Assembly: GCA_016699775.1 (NCBI GenBank)
Contig: CP065010.1
Location: 806,001-870,000, forward strand
Reading direction: 5' to 3'
Length of the DNA stretch: 64,000 nt
Source: Candidatus Falkowbacteria bacterium
GTDB taxonomy: Bacteria > Patescibacteriota > Patescibacteriia > Patescibacteriales > Patescibacteriaceae
Made by a program: the position numbers and the translations under genes. Positions 1 to 13,400 of this stretch are shown here, piece by piece (position 1 is the first letter of the stretch; the number at the start of each line of letters is the position of its first letter). Below the pieces are notes generated by a model that ran no database searches, was not told the DNA's origin, and was given only the letters and a program-made list of their open reading frames with translations.

Positions 1-1359
1 TGTTTCATGACTTTCCATATTTTGATTATCAATTACTTTTGCAGTGAGAGAATAAATACCAGCCTTAAATGGCTCAGAAATAAGGAGCATAAATTCTCCT
101 GCCTCATTACTGGTAACACTTTCTTTATAAATAATTTTTTTATCATCCCGAAGAAATATCGTTACTAATGAATGTGGATACGTTAGTCCAGTAACTTTTA
201 TATCATCACCTGACTCTAAGCTACTCGTATAATAAGTGATAACCGGAGAATTAATTCCTCCCACCAGAATTTCTTTGGTGGCAACAATAATATTGCCGGC
301 TTTATCAGCAGCTGTAATTGAAATAGTATGAGTACCTGGCTCTAAAAATTGTGTATCAAAAAAATTTTCTTCTGGATTAGGAGTAAGATTCTCAAAAATA
401 GTCTGGCCATCAACATTAATAGTGTAATGACTTAACCCTGACAAATCATCAACTGTCCGAAATGAAACTCCGTTGCCCCGATAACCAATGATAAAATGTT
501 TTGGTGGTGCGGTATCAATATTTAAACAATAATATGAAACATTTCCCCAACCAATAGCATTGCGCAACATAAGACTAAAACAATGTCTTCCATCTTTAAG
601 ATCTTCAATCTTTTTTTCAGAAATTGGCGGTATATATGAAACCGTTGGTTTATTAATAATTGACTCACCAACATCAGCCCGAACTTCAAGAACTCCATCT
701 GGTAAACTCCAGGATAACTCCGGAGAATTATTTGTATACCATTTATTTTGATCACTATGAGTGCTTGAAATAATACGGGACACGGTTGGTAAGTCGCTAT
801 CAGTATCACTCTCTTCCTTATTCTCATTATCAGTCTCAGTATCAGTTCCGACAATAGTGAATTGAGCTCTACCGCCTAAAGATAACGGGCTTGTGTCTTG
901 ATCACCATTAGCCAGAACCGAACCAAACGTATAGGTTACATAAGCAGGACCATTTTGAATTACCTTAAAACTAATAGCTATAACCTTACCCCCATTTCCG
1001 CTATAGCCTCGATTCAAAGCCGTACCTTTAAAATTAATAGTTCCGCTTGAGTTGGAAAAAGTCGGTTCCTGTGTCCATAAATTAAGAATAGAACCACTAC
1101 GGCTTAAGGATGTGACCTGTAAAGTATCTTGTGTGAAGGATACTGCGCCAGAAACAGCGTCAATGGTATCTTTAGCACTATCAATAAGAAGATTGACAGT
1201 CACTGAATCACCAACCTTAAACTGACCCGAACTTGGTGAAAAATAAACACTGGCCGCCTGTGCTTGTGTTGGCGAAGATACTAAAAAGAATATACTAGTA
1301 AAAAGTAAAAGTAATACATAGATAAAACTATTTTTAAATTTACCACCAAATATTGCCAT
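1..1359 (-). CDS. Secreted cohesin-domain protein, 5' part only (C-terminus runs off the window)
   Basis: The frame is open from the ATG at 1359 down to base 1 (453 codons, no stop), so the C-terminus lies outside. Residues 1 to about 36 form a signal peptide: a basic start, a Leu/Phe-rich core and an AQA-A type cleavage region. Next comes a cohesin-like beta-sandwich starting VYFSPSSGQFKVGDSVTV and continuing through a GTINFKGTALNRG stretch, typical of the cohesin/CBM2-like fold. An acidic linker (TDTETDNENKEESDTDSD) follows, then Ig-like modules, one containing the DKAGNI motif of bacterial Ig repeats. Cohesins bind dockerins in cellulosomes, but in other bacteria they are general surface or scaffold modules; no dockerin is visible nearby. 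It lies 51 nt downstream of the giant gene on the same strand and may be co-transcribed. Family-level confidence is good; the ligand is unknown. Confidence 0.8.
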   Translation of the reverse strand, partial: MAIFGGKFKNSFIYVLLLLFTSIFFLVSSPTQAQAASVYFSPSSGQFKVGDSVTVNLLIDSAKDTIDAVSGAVSFTQDTLQVTSLSRSGSILNLWTQEPTFSNSSGTINFKGTALNRGYSGNGGKVIAISFKVIQNGPAYVTYTFGSVLANGDQDTSPLSLGGRAQFTIVGTDTETDNENKEESDTDSDLPTVSRIISSTHSDQNKWYTNNSPELSWSLPDGVLEVRADVGESIINKPTVSYIPPISEKKIEDLKDGRHCFSLMLRNAIGWGNVSYYCLNIDTAPPKHFIIGYRGNGVSFRTVDDLSGLSHYTINVDGQTIFENLTPNPEENFFDTQFLEPGTHTISITAADKAGNIIVATKEILVGGINSPVITYYTSSLESGDDIKVTGLTYPHSLVTIFLRDDKKIIYKESVTSNEAGEFMLLISEPFKAGIYSLTAKVIDNQNMESHET

Positions 1360-1410
1360 ATAAGTAATTAATAATTCTATTTTTGACTAGAAAAATTCAA
1401 ATCCAGCTCC

Positions 1411-4400
1411 TTACTTAACATACTGCTCAGTCACCCAGCCGGTTGTTCCATTATTTAATGTAATGAGATACCAACCCTGTTCATATTTAGTATACACATA
1501 CGTTTGAGATGGATAGACTCTAGTTCTTATTGTTCCCTGAGTTGAAGGAATACTTCTAACATTCAACCAGCCAGTCGGAGTTGCTTGAACAGTTACAGTT
1601 TTTGCTTTGGGAACTATAATTTTCTTTGGTTCAGGAATAGTAATTTTTTCCGGAGTAGCTCTTGAAACTACAGTAACATACTGACCGCTAACCCATCCCT
1701 TTCTATTTCCTGAGATTGTTATATTAAACCAACCATTTTTTTCTTGGCTAAATGTATATCGTTGATTTGGATATACTGAGCCCATAATAGTTCCCGTTAA
1801 TGAAGGTGCACTACGAACTCTCAACCACCCAGTCGGCGTTGACTTAATAACTAATATATTGCCTGTTTCTTTTATAATAACTTGTCCACGACCTGATAAT
1901 ACATAAGCCCAGGCACGGACTACCGACCAATCAAAGGCGGAAACCGGCTTACGTTTGAAAACTTTAATATAATGAGCCACGGCCGCATTTTCTTTAACGA
2001 TATTACGTGGGAATCGCAAACGATACATCATGGTATGCCAAGCAAGATCATCTGTCAGATCTGCTGGATTATAATTCCTACCAACCAATGTTCTGAAAGC
2101 TTGAGAGACTGCTGAAAACTGCTTTTGTTCATAGACTACATTGCGTTTATTTGGTTTTACCCCATCACTAATTTCATTAAGTGCATATACATTAATATAA
2201 CCTAATGTTTGTAGCTGGTCACCGACTAATTTTAATCGTTCAACCCATCCCTGTCGGATCGTAACATCAGAAACACCGTAAGTTACAAAATTAACCGCCA
2301 CTGTTAAATCATAATTATTTATGATAACTCCCGACTGTTGAGCGATAGCTATAACTCTACTAATATTATCAGCCTCCCAATTTGTATGTCGTTCTATTCC
2401 GAGTATCCTCGTTAAAGCTACTGCATCATCAGCTACGTCGATAGCCCGTTGATTACCAGGAGGGGTTACTGAATCAATCGCCAAGGTAATGGAATCTGAG
2501 ACAACGAGAGATTCATTACCGGCAAGGTCTTTAAACTTTACAAAAACATTTTTTACTCCATTACCTGGACTTAAGAACCAAGGCTTTGAAGTAACATACG
2601 TTTCCCAAGTAGCTCCTGTAAAAGCGCTATTATCAGAGATCATCATATAATTTGCACCTATAGCCGTCATTGTCAAAACTACACTAGTCGTATTAATAAC
2701 AGCTACTCCAGCAGCAATTGTAACTGATACATTGGTCGGTGGCGTTATGTCTGGAGGTGTACCTCCACCGCCGCCTCCACCGCCGCCACCTCCACCGCCG
2801 CCTCCACCGCCGGTGCCAGTAGCTGTAAAGGATTGAGCGGCTTCTGAAGATTCAGAACCAAATTGAACGCTAATATGGAACCAATAATTACCGGCTGTTG
2901 GAACAGTTGAATTTAGTGTAGTATCAAAATTTTCTGCCGGCTGAATAAGTTTAGCTGCGGTTGAACTAAAAATATCATCACCGCCACCACAGAAATTATT
3001 ATCGGCAGTTGTTACACACCAAGTATATTGATATTCATAAGCTGTTGATCCTTCATTAGTTATACGAACAGCTGTGCCAATATTTGGCACCACTAAACTT
3101 GGAAAACTTTGAATGAGAACTTGAGCCGGTGATCCCGGGGTTGCACTGACAGATACCGAAGGTGAACCTGTACCAACTAAATTTTTTGCCGATACCCGAA
3201 AATCATATGAATTATTGTTAGACAAATTAATTACAGTTGTGGCTGGTGTAGTACTTACGCCATCAGCAAAGGTTGCCCATGTTCCATCAACTGTCAGTTT
3301 ATACTGCACAACATAATCTGTAATTGGTGAGCCACCATTAGAAACAGGAGCTGTCCAGGAAAGATCAACACTGCTGTCATCAATTGTAGCTGCAAGGTTT
3401 GTTGGTACGTCAGGAACACTGGCTGGAGTTACCGAATTACTTGTTCCCGAAGGGCTACTAGTTCCAATTGCATTAGTAGCAGTAGCTGTAAAAGTATATG
3501 TAACACCATTAGTTAACCCAGTGACCGTAAGTGGAGAAGATCCACTAGCTGTAAACCCACCCGGACTTGAAGTGACTGTATATGAAGTTATTGCAGAACC
3601 TCCGTCAAAAGCCGGAGCTGTCCAGGTAAGCGTAGCACTACTATCTCCAATGGCAGCGGCTAAATTTGTCGGAGCATCAGGGACAGTGGCCGGTGTCACT
3701 GAGTTACTGGCAAGCGAAGCACTACTAGTTCCAAGAGCATTTGTAGCGGTGACAGTGAATGTATAAGCTGTCCCATTAGTTAATCCAGTAATAGTGATTG
3801 GCGAAGCTCCTCCCGAAGCAGTAAGGCCGCCGGGACTTGAAGTGACAGTATATGAAGTTATAACTGAACCACCATTATTAACCGGTGGAGTGAAAGTGAT
3901 TGTTGCTTCACCGTTTCCTCTTGTTGCTGTACCAATGGTTGGAGCATCTGGAACAGTGGCTGGAACAACCGAGTTACTAGTTCCAGATGAAGAACTTGTA
4001 CCAACAGCGTTTGTTGCCGTAACCGTAAAGGTATATGTCGTTCCATTAGTTAATCCAGTAATAGTTAAAGGTGAAGCACCACCGGAAGCTGTAAATCCTC
4101 CTGGACTTGAAGTTACAGTATAGCTTGTTATAACCGAACCACCATTATTAACCGGTGGAGTGAAAGTGATTGTTGCTTCACCGTTTCCTCTTGTTGCTGT
4201 ACCAATGGTTGGAGCATCTGGAACAGTGGCTGGAACAACCGAGTTACTAGTTCCAGATGAAGAACTTGTACCAACAGCGTTTGTTGCCGTAACCGTAAAG
4301 GTATATGTCGTTCCATTAGTTAATCCAGTAATAGTTAAAGGTGAAGCACCACCGGAAGCTGTAAATCCTCCTGGACTTGAAGTTACAGTATAGCTTGTTA

Positions 4401-7400
4401 TAACCGAACCACCATTATTAACCGGTGGAGTGAAAGTGATTGTTGCTTCACCGTTTCCTCTTGTTGCTGTACCAATGGTTGGAGCATCTGGAACAGTGGC
4501 TGGAGTTGCTCCACCGCTGGCACTAGAAGCAATACTTGTACCAACAGCGTTTGTTGCCGTAACCGTAAAGGTATATGTTGTGCCATTAGTTAATCCCGTA
4601 ACAGTAATTGGTGATGAACCGCCCGTTCCGGTAAAGCCACCGGGGCTTGAGGTTACGGTATAAGAAGTGATCGCTGAACCTCCATTATTAACTGGTGGAG
4701 TAAAGGTAACTATTGCCTGTCCGTTACCCCGAGTCGCCGTACCAATGGTTGGAGCATCGGGAACAGTAGCTGGTACTACTGAATTGCTGGTTGACGAAGC
4801 AATACCAGTACCAACAGCGTTTGTTGCAGTGACGGTAAAGGTATAAGTTGTTCCATTTGTTAGACCCGTAACAGTAATTGGTGATGAACCGCCTGTTCCG
4901 GTAAAGCCACCAGGGCTTGAGGTTACGGTATAAGAAGTAATTGCTGAACCTCCGTCACTGGACGGTGGGGTAAATGTAATTGTCGCTTCACCATTTCCTC
5001 GAACAGCAGAGACGTTTGTTGGGGCTCCTGGAATCGTTACTGGTGTGACTGAGTTACTAGCACTTGATGCCGAACCTGTACCAACAGCATTAGTGGCAGT
5101 CACGGTAAATGTATAAGCAGTACCATTAGTTAAACCTGTCACTGTTAATGGCGAAGAACCACCAGAAGCTGTAAAACCACCAGGACTTGAAGTCACAGTG
5201 TAAGAAGTAATTGCTGAACCTCCATCACTACCAGGAGCAGAGAATGTAATTGTTGCTTCGCCATTACCAGCAGTGGCAGTTCCAATTGTCGGAGCACCGG
5301 GTACAGTTGCTGGCACTATTGGATTACTGGCAGCTGAAGCAACACTAGTTCCAACATCATTAGTAGCTGTAACCGTGAATGTATAAGTCACACTATTAGT
5401 TAATCCTGTAACAACAATCGGTGAAGCTCCACCTGTACCAGTAAATCCACCAGGACTGGATGTCACGGTATAAGAAGTAATAGCTGAGCCTCCATTAAAT
5501 ACAGGAGGAGTAAATGTAACTGTCGCTTGGCCATTGCCTCGTGTAGCTGTACCGATGGTTGGCGCATCCGGAACAGTGGCTGGTGTAACAGAATTACTTG
5601 CACTGGAAGCTGAACCAGTACCCACAGCATTAGTAGCTGTGACAGTAAATGTATAGGCTGTTCCATTTGTTAAACCAGTCACAGTTAATGGCGAAGAACC
5701 ACCACTAGCAGTAAAACCTCCAGGGCTTGAAGTTACGGTATAAGAAGTTATAGCAGAACCACCGTCACTACCGGGAGCAGAGAATGTAATCGTCGCTTCA
5801 CCGTTTCCTCGTGTGGCAGTACCGATAGTTGGAGCTCCCGGAACGGAAGCTGGTGTAACTGAGTTACTTGTTCCGGATGCAGAGCTTGTTCCAACAGCAT
5901 TAGTCGCGGTAACTGTAAATGTATATGAAGTACCGTTTGTTAAACCAGTTACAGTAATCGGCGAAGCTCCACCCGTTCCAGTAAAGCCACCAGGACTTGA
6001 AGTTACAGTGTAAGAAGTTATGGCAGAACCTCCATTGTTAATCGGAGGAGTAAAAGTAACAGTAGCTTCTCCGTTACCTCGTGTGGCTGTGCCAATTGTT
6101 GGTGCGTCAGGAATTGTCGCTGGACCAACTGAGTTACTTGTTCCAGATGCAGAACTTGTTCCAACAGCGTTGGTTGCAGTAACAGTAAATGTATATGACA
6201 CACCGTTAGTTAAACCAGTTACAGTCAATGGCGAAGCACCACCGGTAGCGGTAAATCCACCAGGGCTTGAGGTCACAGTGTAAGAAGTGATAGCTGAACC
6301 ACCATTATTAATTGGAGGAGTAAATGAAACAGTTGCTTGTCCATTTCCACCCGTTGCTGTACCAATTGTTGGTGCATCAGGAACAGTAGCTGGTGTAACT
6401 GAGTTACTGGTTGCTGAAGCAATACTGGTTCCAATAGCATTGGTTGCTGTAACTGTAAATGTATAAGCTGTACCATTAGTTAAACCAGTAACCGTAATTG
6501 GTGATGAACCTCCAGTTCCTGTAAACCCTCCTGGACTTGAAGTGACTGTATAAGAAGTAATAGCTGAACCACCATTGTTTGCCGGAGGAGTAAAGGTAAT
6601 TGTTGCTTCACCATTACCTCGAACCGCCACAATGTTAGTTGGTGGATCAGGTAAAGTTTGAAAATTGAAACGTGGATATGTAGAAGTTTCTACAATATTC
6701 CATATAGGTAAAATAGTAAAATCCCATCCAGAGTAAGTTGCTTGTTGTTTCATTACTGATGTGATTGCACCTGTCATTCCGCCAGGGTCAGCACCATTTC
6801 CAACTCCATTATTTTTTCCGGATGTGGTAGTATCCCAATAATTTGATGAGTATGTTCCGCTCGTAGGATTACCAGTAAGACCTCCAACATATTGTAGAGC
6901 TGAAGAAGCTCCTGCTGCTCCCGAGCTACCAGCACTTCCTCCGGTTCCACCGGTACCAGCTGCTCCACCAGCACCACCGGTTGCACCTGATGTTTTTGTA
7001 CCCGTTGGTACGCCAATAGAATACGTATTAGTAATTACTGCTGTAGCGTTAGCACCAAGAAGTCCCCCTGCAAAAGCACTCGCACCAGCACCACCAACAC
7101 CACCGTTAGCACCATTGCCGTTTGCTCCAGCACTACCACCTCCAGCTGCTCCCCCATTTCCTCCGTCTCCACCATTTCCACCATTTCCCGGTGTACCAGC
7201 TGTTACTGTTACTGAACCTAGTGCATAGGCATTTGAAATTGTTCCTGTATTATCTCCCACTAAACCACCACCAGTAACCGCTCCACCGACTCCACCAACA
7301 CCGCCAACAAAACCAACTGTACCGGCACCACCATTACCTGAACCGCCTGAACCACCAGCACCACCATTACCTCCCTTACCGCCAGTACCACCAGTTGCAC

Positions 7401-10400
7401 CATTACCACCGGTCATTGTCACAGTACCTGATGCATAACTTGTATTGAATGAGCCGGTTGTTAAGTTTGATCCAATAAGACCACCCACAAAACTTGCTCC
7501 ACCAGCTCCACCAGCTCCACCAGTAATACCAGCTCCACCAGCACCACCAGCAAGTGTTCCACCAGCTCCACCAGTTCCAGAGATCCCTCGAACCCCGGCA
7601 ACTCCACCCGCACCACCAACTGTTGTAACATTTCCAGCTGACCAAGAATTTTGGATTAATCCAGCTGTAAAATTATACCCAGCTAAGCCTCCGGCGTGTA
7701 AAGCACCTCCGGCACCGGCTGCTGCCGTCGCACCTTGAGCACCACCATTACCACCAGTTCCCGAAGGACCACCATCGCCGCCGTTACCACCGTTACCACC
7801 ATTTCCACCAACTCCACCGGCTGAACCAGTTACTGAAACATTTCCAACCGTATTAATTGTATTTATAGTTCCAATATTATAACCAACAAAACCTCCACCA
7901 TATTTAATACCACCAACTGTTCCAGCACCACTAGCACCAGCAATTCCACCAGTACCACCAGTAAAAGTTGTTACACCATCACCACCATCTCCTCCATTAC
8001 CACCAGCACCACCTGCACCACCGGCACCACCACTTAAAGTTAATGTTCCAGTTGTATATGAATCTTTAATAGTACGTGAAGTATTATTCCAACCAACAAA
8101 GCCTCCACCATAACCTATACCACCGGCTCCACCGGCAGTAGCCGCACCACCAGCTCCACCAACAGCTCCATTTCCTCCGCTTCCAGGAAAGCCATTTACA
8201 CCACTACCACCTGCTCCACCTGTTCCACCGCTACCGACATTTCCTACCACATTAGTCGTTGAATAAGAATGCAATTGAATTGTTCCATTATTATAGCCAA
8301 CAAACCCACCAGTATATAAAACACCACCAGCACCCGCAGCTCCGCCTGCTCCTCCAATACCTCCAACACCAATACTTCCAGGATTACCACCTGCTCCACC
8401 TGTTCCACCCGTTCCCCCATTACCACTTGTGCCAGTGACTGTGGTCCCCGTTGAGTAACTTGTATTAACTGTATTTGTTGTACTTATATTATTTCCAATA
8501 AGTCCACCAGAATAAGAAGCTCCGCCTGCTCCGGCAGCTCCACCAACACCACCAGCTCCACCAATATGATTTCCTGTTCCAGCAGAACCATCACCACCAA
8601 CACCACCCGTTGCACCATTAGCACCATTACTCGCTAATGAAGTAACGTTTCCAGTTGCATAAGAATTTATAATAACTCCGGTGGCTGCATTATTTGCAGT
8701 TAAACCTCCAGCGTAGGAAGCTCCACCAGCAGCTCCTGCTCCACCAGCACCACCAGTTGCAGCAGTACCAGCTGAAATACTTCCGCTCACTCCCCCTGCT
8801 CCACCAACTCCCGGTGTACCCGTTGCTCCACTGTTAGAAATCACATTTCCAGTAGCATACGATGTACCTCCAATAATTCCTGTATTGGAAGCAACTAAAC
8901 CACCGGCAAAAGATCCTCCACCAACACCGGTTGCACCACCAGCTCCTCCAACACCTCCGTTTGCACTTGAGCCTCCAGTACCCCCAACCACACCAGTTGC
9001 ACCGTTACCACTGATTCCACCGTTTGCGGTAACATCTTTTGTCGAATAACTAGAGGTTGTAAACACACCACCGCTCATCTGTCCAGTAAGTCCACCGGCA
9101 TAGGCTGCACCACCAACACCACCGGCTCCACCAGCACCCACTGTGCCTCCAGCTGCTCCAGATCCTCCAGAGCCAGGTTCGCCAGCACTTCTTCCAATAC
9201 CTCCGGTTCCACCAGTAGCAACCACACTATTCCCGGTTGCATAAGAACCAAAAGATCTACTGCCTCCAGTAGTAACGCTAAAGTATCCTGCCAAACCTCC
9301 AGAGTTTGCTTCTCCACCTACTCCTCCAGTACCTCCGACACCGCCAGCTCCGCCAATTGAACTAGCAGCTCCATTAGCTCCATTTCCACCAATACTTCCG
9401 GTACTACCAGTACCGCCTGTACTCGTCACAGTTCCTGTTGCAAACGAACTTATGTTATCACTTAGTCCAGTCGTAACTCGGTTGTTTCCAACAAGACCTC
9501 CAGCATAAGCCGCACCTCCAGCCGCAGCTGCCACAGCACCTCCACCAGCTCCACCCGCAACTGTAGTTCGTGAGGCACCACCATTACCTGATGTTCCGGC
9601 AGTACCAGCATTACCACCATTGGCGGTTACATTTCCTGTTGCATAATCATGAATAAAATTACTCGTTCCTGTAGTGAAGTTACTAAGACCGACTAAACCT
9701 CCAGCGTTAGCTTCACCACCAACACCAGCCGCTCCTCCTAAGGCTCCAGCTGATCCAATATGAGTACTTGTGCCTGTTGATCCATCTCCTCCTGTTCCAC
9801 CAGTTCCACCAATTCCTCCGGTTCCACCGGTCACTGTCACTGAACCAGTCGCATATGAATCTAATATTTGTAATAACTGAGTCGTACCAGTCATACGTCC
9901 AACAAGACCACCACCATAGGTAGGTGCTCCGGCACCTCCGGCACCTCCGGCACCACCAACCGCTGCTGTACCACTTGAAATTGTGCTTCCTGAGGTTCCT
10001 CCATTACCACCTGTTCCTCCGTTACCACCAGTACTTCCCGTTACAGCAATATTAACTGTAGAAAATGAAGTGCCTTGAATAGTTCCAAGATTATCACCAA
10101 TCAATCCTCCAAAACTACGAACACCTCCGGCACCTCCGGCACCTCCTGTTGCTCCAATACCTCCATTAAATGCACCTATTCCTAAACCACCAGAACCTCC
10201 ATTTCCTCCGTTACCAGCAGGCTGTTCATTTCCAGAAATAGTTAAAATTTCAGAATATGATGTTGTGAAGAGTCCCGTAACTGCACTATATCCTGCTACG
10301 CCTCCAACAAACGAACCTGTAGCTATACCACCAATACCACCAATTGCTCCAGCACCACCAGCTCCTCCAGTAGCTAGTGCAGATCCACCGTTTCCACCAT

Positions 10401-13400
10401 TACCACCAGTACCAGTAACGCCACCAGTTGTTGTGATATTACCTCTCCCCGATCCAGCATGATAGCTAGCATAAGAAGAAACAACATCTGAAGTTGTATA
10501 ACCAACCAAACCTCCAACATATAAAATACCTGACGCACCTCCAGCACCTCCAGCACTACCTGCCACTCCACTATTTACCGCACCACTTCTTCCATCTGAT
10601 CCATTTGTTCCGGCACCACCTGTTGCCACTATTTCTGTTTTTGAATATGAGGTAGTTTGAATAACACCAGTGGTGTATCCAACTAATCCGCCAACATAAA
10701 TTGAACCACCGGCACCACCGGCACCACCGGCACCAGCTAAACCATCAAGTGCAGTTCCGGTTCCCCCTAATCCACCTTGAGCACTTGCACCACCTGCTCC
10801 GCCAGTAGCTGTCACTGTTCCTGTCTGCGCATAACTTGAAGTAATTGTTCCCAAAACATTTTGCCCAACCAAGCCACCAGCTTGTAATGAAGCTGCTACG
10901 GTTACAGGCGCACTTCCACCTGCTCCTCCAATACCTCCCGCACCACCAATATGATTTGTTCCTGCTGAGCCATCTCCGCCATCTCCACCCAATCCCCCAG
11001 CGCCTCCAGCACCTCCGATAGAAGTTACATTTGTAGTTGCATATGAACTATTAATCAAGGCAATAACTGTATTATTTCTACCAATTAATCCTCCTGCAGA
11101 AACAGCACCAGCTAATCCACCGGCTGCACCCGCACCGCCAATTGCTGCTGTTCCATTTGTGATACTTCCGGATGCACCACCTGTACCACCAGAACCACCA
11201 ACACCACCTGCACCACTGGTTGCAGTAACTGCTCCAATTATGTGATATGAAGATTGAATTGTTCCTGAGTTATCTCCTACTAAACCTCCAGTAAAGTTTG
11301 CACCACCAACTGCTCCAACAGTTCCCGCTGCTCCAATTCCACCAATTGCTCCAGAGCCACCAGTACCTCCAGCTCCGCCATTTCCAGAAACTCCTCCGGC
11401 ACCTGATATGCCTTGGACTATTCCAGTTGAATACGAACTAACAATACTACCAGATGTAATAAATCCAGCTAACCCACCAGTATACGAAATACCTCCAGCT
11501 CCGGCAGCTCCACCAATTGCTCCAGCTCCACCAACAGAAGATGATCCACCACTTCCACCCGCACCGCCATTACCTGCTACACCACCATTTCCTGAAGTCA
11601 CAGTTACATTTCCGGTTGCATATGAAGTTCCAATATAAACGTTAGTTGTAGCAAATCCAATTAAGCCTCCGCCATAGGCATTAGATCCACCACCACCTGC
11701 GCCACCAATTGCTCCAGCACCACCAGTCATTGAAGCTGCTCCAGCTCCACCGGCACCACCAACACCGCCACTACCACCATTATCACCCACTACCGTAATA
11801 TTTCCAGTTGCAAAAGAATCAACAATAGATCCTCCAGCACCTACTATATCTCCAATCAATCCACCAGCATTCAAAGCGGTTAATTGAGTTATACCTCCAG
11901 CACCGCCAGCTCCTCCAACACTACCAATTGCTCCATTTGTTCCAGCTGTTCCAGCACCTCCACTACCACCAGCATCTGCATTTACAACAACATGATTAGA
12001 AGAAATGATTGTATCAAAAACCACATCAGCCAAAGAGCTGTGTCCAATTGCTCCACCAACAAAAACTGCACCTGTAACAGCCCCTGCACCACCGGCACCC
12101 GGTGTACCATTTCTTCCACTTGCACCAGAAGCTCCGCCGGCACCACCAACTCCACCATCGCCTCCTCCCAAAGAAACGGAAACTGTCATTGTGCCACTTG
12201 TACTACTGGAAGAAGAAATATTTCCATTTCCTTGACCAACCAATCCTCCCATAAACAAGTTACCAGAAGCACCACCAACACCACCGGCTCCTCCTACTCC
12301 ACCATTATGACCTCCTGTTCCAAGTGTGCCAGCTCCTCCAGCTCCACCTGTACCGCCGTTTCCTCCAGGTTTATTGCTAGCAGAAATACTACCTGTTACA
12401 GCCGCGCTAATTATTACACCAGAATTATCACCCACAATTCCTCCAACATAAGTTGCTCCTCCAGCACCACCAGTACCACCAGCTCCGGCAGTAGCACCTG
12501 TACTACCAGCAATATTTCCAGAAGCTCCTGCGTCACCACCAGTTCCACCATTACCAGCAGCTCCACCAACAACAGTGATGGTTGTAATTGCATAAGTCAC
12601 ACCTCGAATTAAACCAATATTTACTCCAGCAATTCCTCCACCATAAGAAATACCTCCTGCACCTCCGGCACCTCCAGCACCACCCGTACCTCCAATTGCA
12701 CCAGTAGTACTTCCTCCTGTTCCACCAGTACCACCACTTCCTCCAGAATTTCCTGCTCCACCGATAGAAGTAATCGTCCCAGCACTATTCACTGTACTAA
12801 TTGTTGTGCCTATAATTCCGTTATAAGCAATAACTCCGCCGCCATAAGAAATACCACCTATACCACCTGTACCACCTGCTACACCCGCTACTCCAGCAAT
12901 ACCAGCTCCGCTTGATCCTCCGCTACCAGCATTCCCGGAAGCACCACCCGCACCACCTGTTGCTGATACATTTCCACTTGCATATGAGTCATCACTGACA
13001 ATAGCAATATTCCATCCAACCAATCCACCAGCAACTCCGATTCCTCCAGCACCGCCGCTAATACCAGCAATTCCAGCTGCACCAGCAACTGCGCTTGATG
13101 AATTTCCTCCATTGGCACCACTAGCTCCAGCGCCACCAGCACCACCGGTTGCAGTAGTGATACCAGTGGCATATGAAACTCCTTGAACAATTCCGTTGGT
13201 TGTATTATAGCCAAGTAAACCTCCAGCATAGGCAGCACCGCCTGCACGTAGCAAAACGTTAGCAGCTACGTCTGTACCTCCGTTTGCTCCGCCCGTTGCA
13301 CCAATTGTTCCACTACCTCCATTGCCTCCAGAACCAGGATTTCCTCCGCCTCCACCAGTTACAGTAATTGAGCCAGTGGCATAGGAATCATTAATAGTTC

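Noticed and set aside
522..854. A 110-codon minus-strand ORF
   Set aside because: It is a different frame of the cohesin-domain gene, whose own frame is open from 1359 to the edge with a signal peptide and clear domains.
1411..2470. A dockerin in the C-terminal helical region of the giant protein, to match the neighbouring cohesin
   Set aside because: The segment lacks the paired Asp/Asn-rich calcium loops of dockerins; only general helical character is seen.
3100..6650. CRISPR-like regular repeats with 270-bp period
   Set aside because: The repeats are contiguous, in frame and encode fibronectin type III domains; there are no short repeats with unique spacers and no cas genes.
11884..12612. 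A 242-codon plus-strand ORF rich in Ser, Thr and Cys
   Set aside because: It is antisense to the Gly-rich repeats of the giant gene, and its composition is the direct shadow of GGX codons. Other plus-strand Pro/Ala-rich frames in 7.4-16.4 kb are shadows for the same reason.
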